From Bifidobacterium breve (GTDB lineage Bacteria; Actinomycetota; Actinomycetes; Mycobacteriales; Mycobacteriaceae): a stretch of 6,259 bases of DNA. The DNA is taken from positions 1 through 6,259 of the forward strand of contig CAMCWJ010000174.1 in assembly GCA_945882475.1 (NCBI GenBank), written 5' to 3'. Below are positions 5,248-6,259 of the stretch, piece after piece. Positions within the stretch are counted from its first letter, which is position 1; every line of letters starts with the position of its first letter. Made by a program: the position numbers and the translations under genes. The notes under the pieces are model-generated. The model made no database searches. It was not told where the DNA came from and worked only from the letters and a program-made list of their open reading frames with translations.

Positions 5248-6259
5248 CGCACCGGCACCGCGACCGTCGTGTTGCGGCAGATAGACGTCTGGCACACCGT
5301 CGTGGTCGGGATCGGCGGTCTCGAGTTCGAACACCGCCCGGTAGTGCCGGTTGCGGATCCGTAGAACGACCGCCGCCAGGACCGCCGCAAGCAGTGATCC
5401 GGTGAGCACCGCGACCTTGACGATGTCGTGGCGGGCCGGATCCGAGCCGAACGCCAAATCCCCGATCAGCAGCGACACCGTGAATCCCACGCCGGCCAGG
5501 AGCGAGACGCCGAAGACGTCGACCCACCGCAGCGAGCTGTCCAGGCTGGCGCGGGTGAACGCGGCCAGCAACCGCGTGGTGCCGAACACTCCGACGGTCT
5601 TTCCCACGACCAGCCCGGCGACGACGCCCAGGGCGATCGGATTGCTCAGGGCGGTCACCAAACCGTCATAGCCGCCGAAGGTCACTCCGGCGGCGAAGAA
5701 GGCGAACACCGGCACCGCGAATCCGGCCGAGACCGGCCGCATCAGGTGCTCGAACTGCTCGGCCAGACCCGGGCCGGACTCGCCTTCGCGCAGCAGTACC
5801 GGAACCGCGAAACCGAGCAACACCCCCGCCACCGTGGCATGCACCCCCGATTCGTGAACCAGCGCCCAGGTCAGGATCGCCAGCGGGATGAGCAGCCACC
5901 CGGAGCGGATCCGGCGTTGCACCAGGACGGTGAACAGAGCCAGCGGAATCAGCGCCAGCAGCAGGGCGCCGATGTTGATCTTGTCGGTGTAGAAGATCGC
6001 GATCACCGTGATCGCGAGCAGGTCGTCGACCACCGCCAAAGTCAGCAGAAACGTGCGCAGTGCCGCCGGCAGGTGGGTGGAGATCACCGCCAGCACCGCT
6101 ACCGCGAACGCGATGTCGGTGGCGGTCGGGATCGCCCACCCCCGCAACGCCCCATCGCCTGCGGCCGAGGCGAACGCGACGAAGATCGTGGTCGGCACCA
6201 CCATGCCGCCGATCGCGGCCGCGATCGGCAGGGCAGCCCGCCCCGGGTCGCGCAGGTCC
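5245..6259 (-). CDS. nhaA: Na+/H+ antiporter NhaA, C-terminal 337 residues (partial)
   Basis: Inner-membrane secondary transporter exchanging Na+ or Li+ for protons, for pH and salt homeostasis. The gene runs off the right edge: the family motif DLRDPGRAALPIAAAIGG (6258-6205) leads in frame into the ATG at 6204, so that ATG is internal. About 85 N-terminal residues are missing by comparison with E. coli NhaA. Counting Met 6204 as 1, TATDIAFA carries Asp30 (E. coli Asp133 position) and AVVDDLLAI carries Asp60-Asp61 (the ion-binding Asp163-Asp164 pair); the 30-31 residue spacing matches E. coli. The lysine in VVGKTVGVF (codon 5601-5599) sits where E. coli has Lys300. Many hydrophobic segments follow, the last being VAVLTGSLLAAVLAAVVLRI. 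The hydrophilic tail after it contains DPDHDGVPD (5313-5287), a calcium-loop-like motif. The TAG stop doubles as the start of the dxs -10 box. Confidence 0.93.
   Translation of the reverse strand, partial: DLRDPGRAALPIAAAIGGMVVPTTIFVAFASAAGDGALRGWAIPTATDIAFAVAVLAVISTHLPAALRTFLLTLAVVDDLLAITVIAIFYTDKINIGALLLALIPLALFTVLVQRRIRSGWLLIPLAILTWALVHESGVHATVAGVLLGFAVPVLLREGESGPGLAEQFEHLMRPVSAGFAVPVFAFFAAGVTFGGYDGLVTALSNPIALGVVAGLVVGKTVGVFGTTRLLAAFTRASLDSSLRWVDVFGVSLLAGVGFTVSLLIGDLAFGSDPARHDIVKVAVLTGSLLAAVLAAVVLRIRNRHYRAVFELETADPDHDGVPDVYLPQHDGRGAGA

Noticed and set aside
6202..6204. ATG at 6204 as the start of nhaA
   Set aside because: The frame is open to the window edge, and the residues before it (DLRDPGRAALPI...) match the NhaA family, so this Met is internal and the gene is truncated by the window, not by mutation.

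Overview
The window is chromosomal housekeeping DNA from a high-GC actinobacterium, most likely a Mycobacterium or Mycolicibacterium. Reasons: strong G/C bias at third codon positions, GTG starts, start codons without Shine-Dalgarno sequences, start sites that look leaderless, and a gene order that (from memory, no search run) matches the hemY-hemE ... Rv2680-Rv2681-dxs1 neighbourhood of M. tuberculosis. About 97% of the window is protein coding. I see no mobile element, CRISPR array, tRNA, rRNA or phage gene.

Layout. (1) Positions 1-1325, minus strand: hemE (uroporphyrinogen decarboxylase) followed by the first 88 codons of hemY/cgoX (flavin-dependent porphyrinogen oxidase), joined by a 4-base GTGA stop/start overlap. 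(2) Positions 1326-1442(1451): a divergent intergenic region with an 18-base imperfect direct repeat flanking a 13-base palindrome, and a -10 box next to the rightward gene. (3) Positions 1443-3351, plus strand: a two-gene unit of a DUF3000-type protein of unknown function and a ribonuclease D-family 3'-5' exonuclease, separated by one base. (4) Positions 3328-5235, minus strand: dxs, first enzyme of the MEP isoprenoid pathway, overlapping the RNase D gene tail to tail by 24 bases. (5) Positions 5245-6259, minus strand: the 3' part of an nhaA-type Na+/H+ antiporter gene that runs off the right edge and ends 9 bases before dxs.

Functional picture. hemE and hemY are consecutive steps of haem synthesis: uroporphyrinogen III to coproporphyrinogen III, then oxidation to coproporphyrin III in the coproporphyrin-dependent pathway used by actinobacteria. 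The DUF3000/RNase D pair is a separate, translationally coupled unit probably linked to RNA processing. dxs commits pyruvate and glyceraldehyde 3-phosphate to isoprenoids. It may be read through from nhaA, but it also has its own -10 box, which starts inside the nhaA stop codon and would give a leaderless mRNA.

I found no clearly new system. The points most worth a second look are small-scale: the repeat/palindrome arrangement in the divergent promoter region, two likely leaderless starts (one changes the DUF3000 start to 1452), a promoter that doubles as a stop codon, a possible dxs terminator inside the RNase D coding sequence, and an acidic calcium-loop-like tail on the antiporter.
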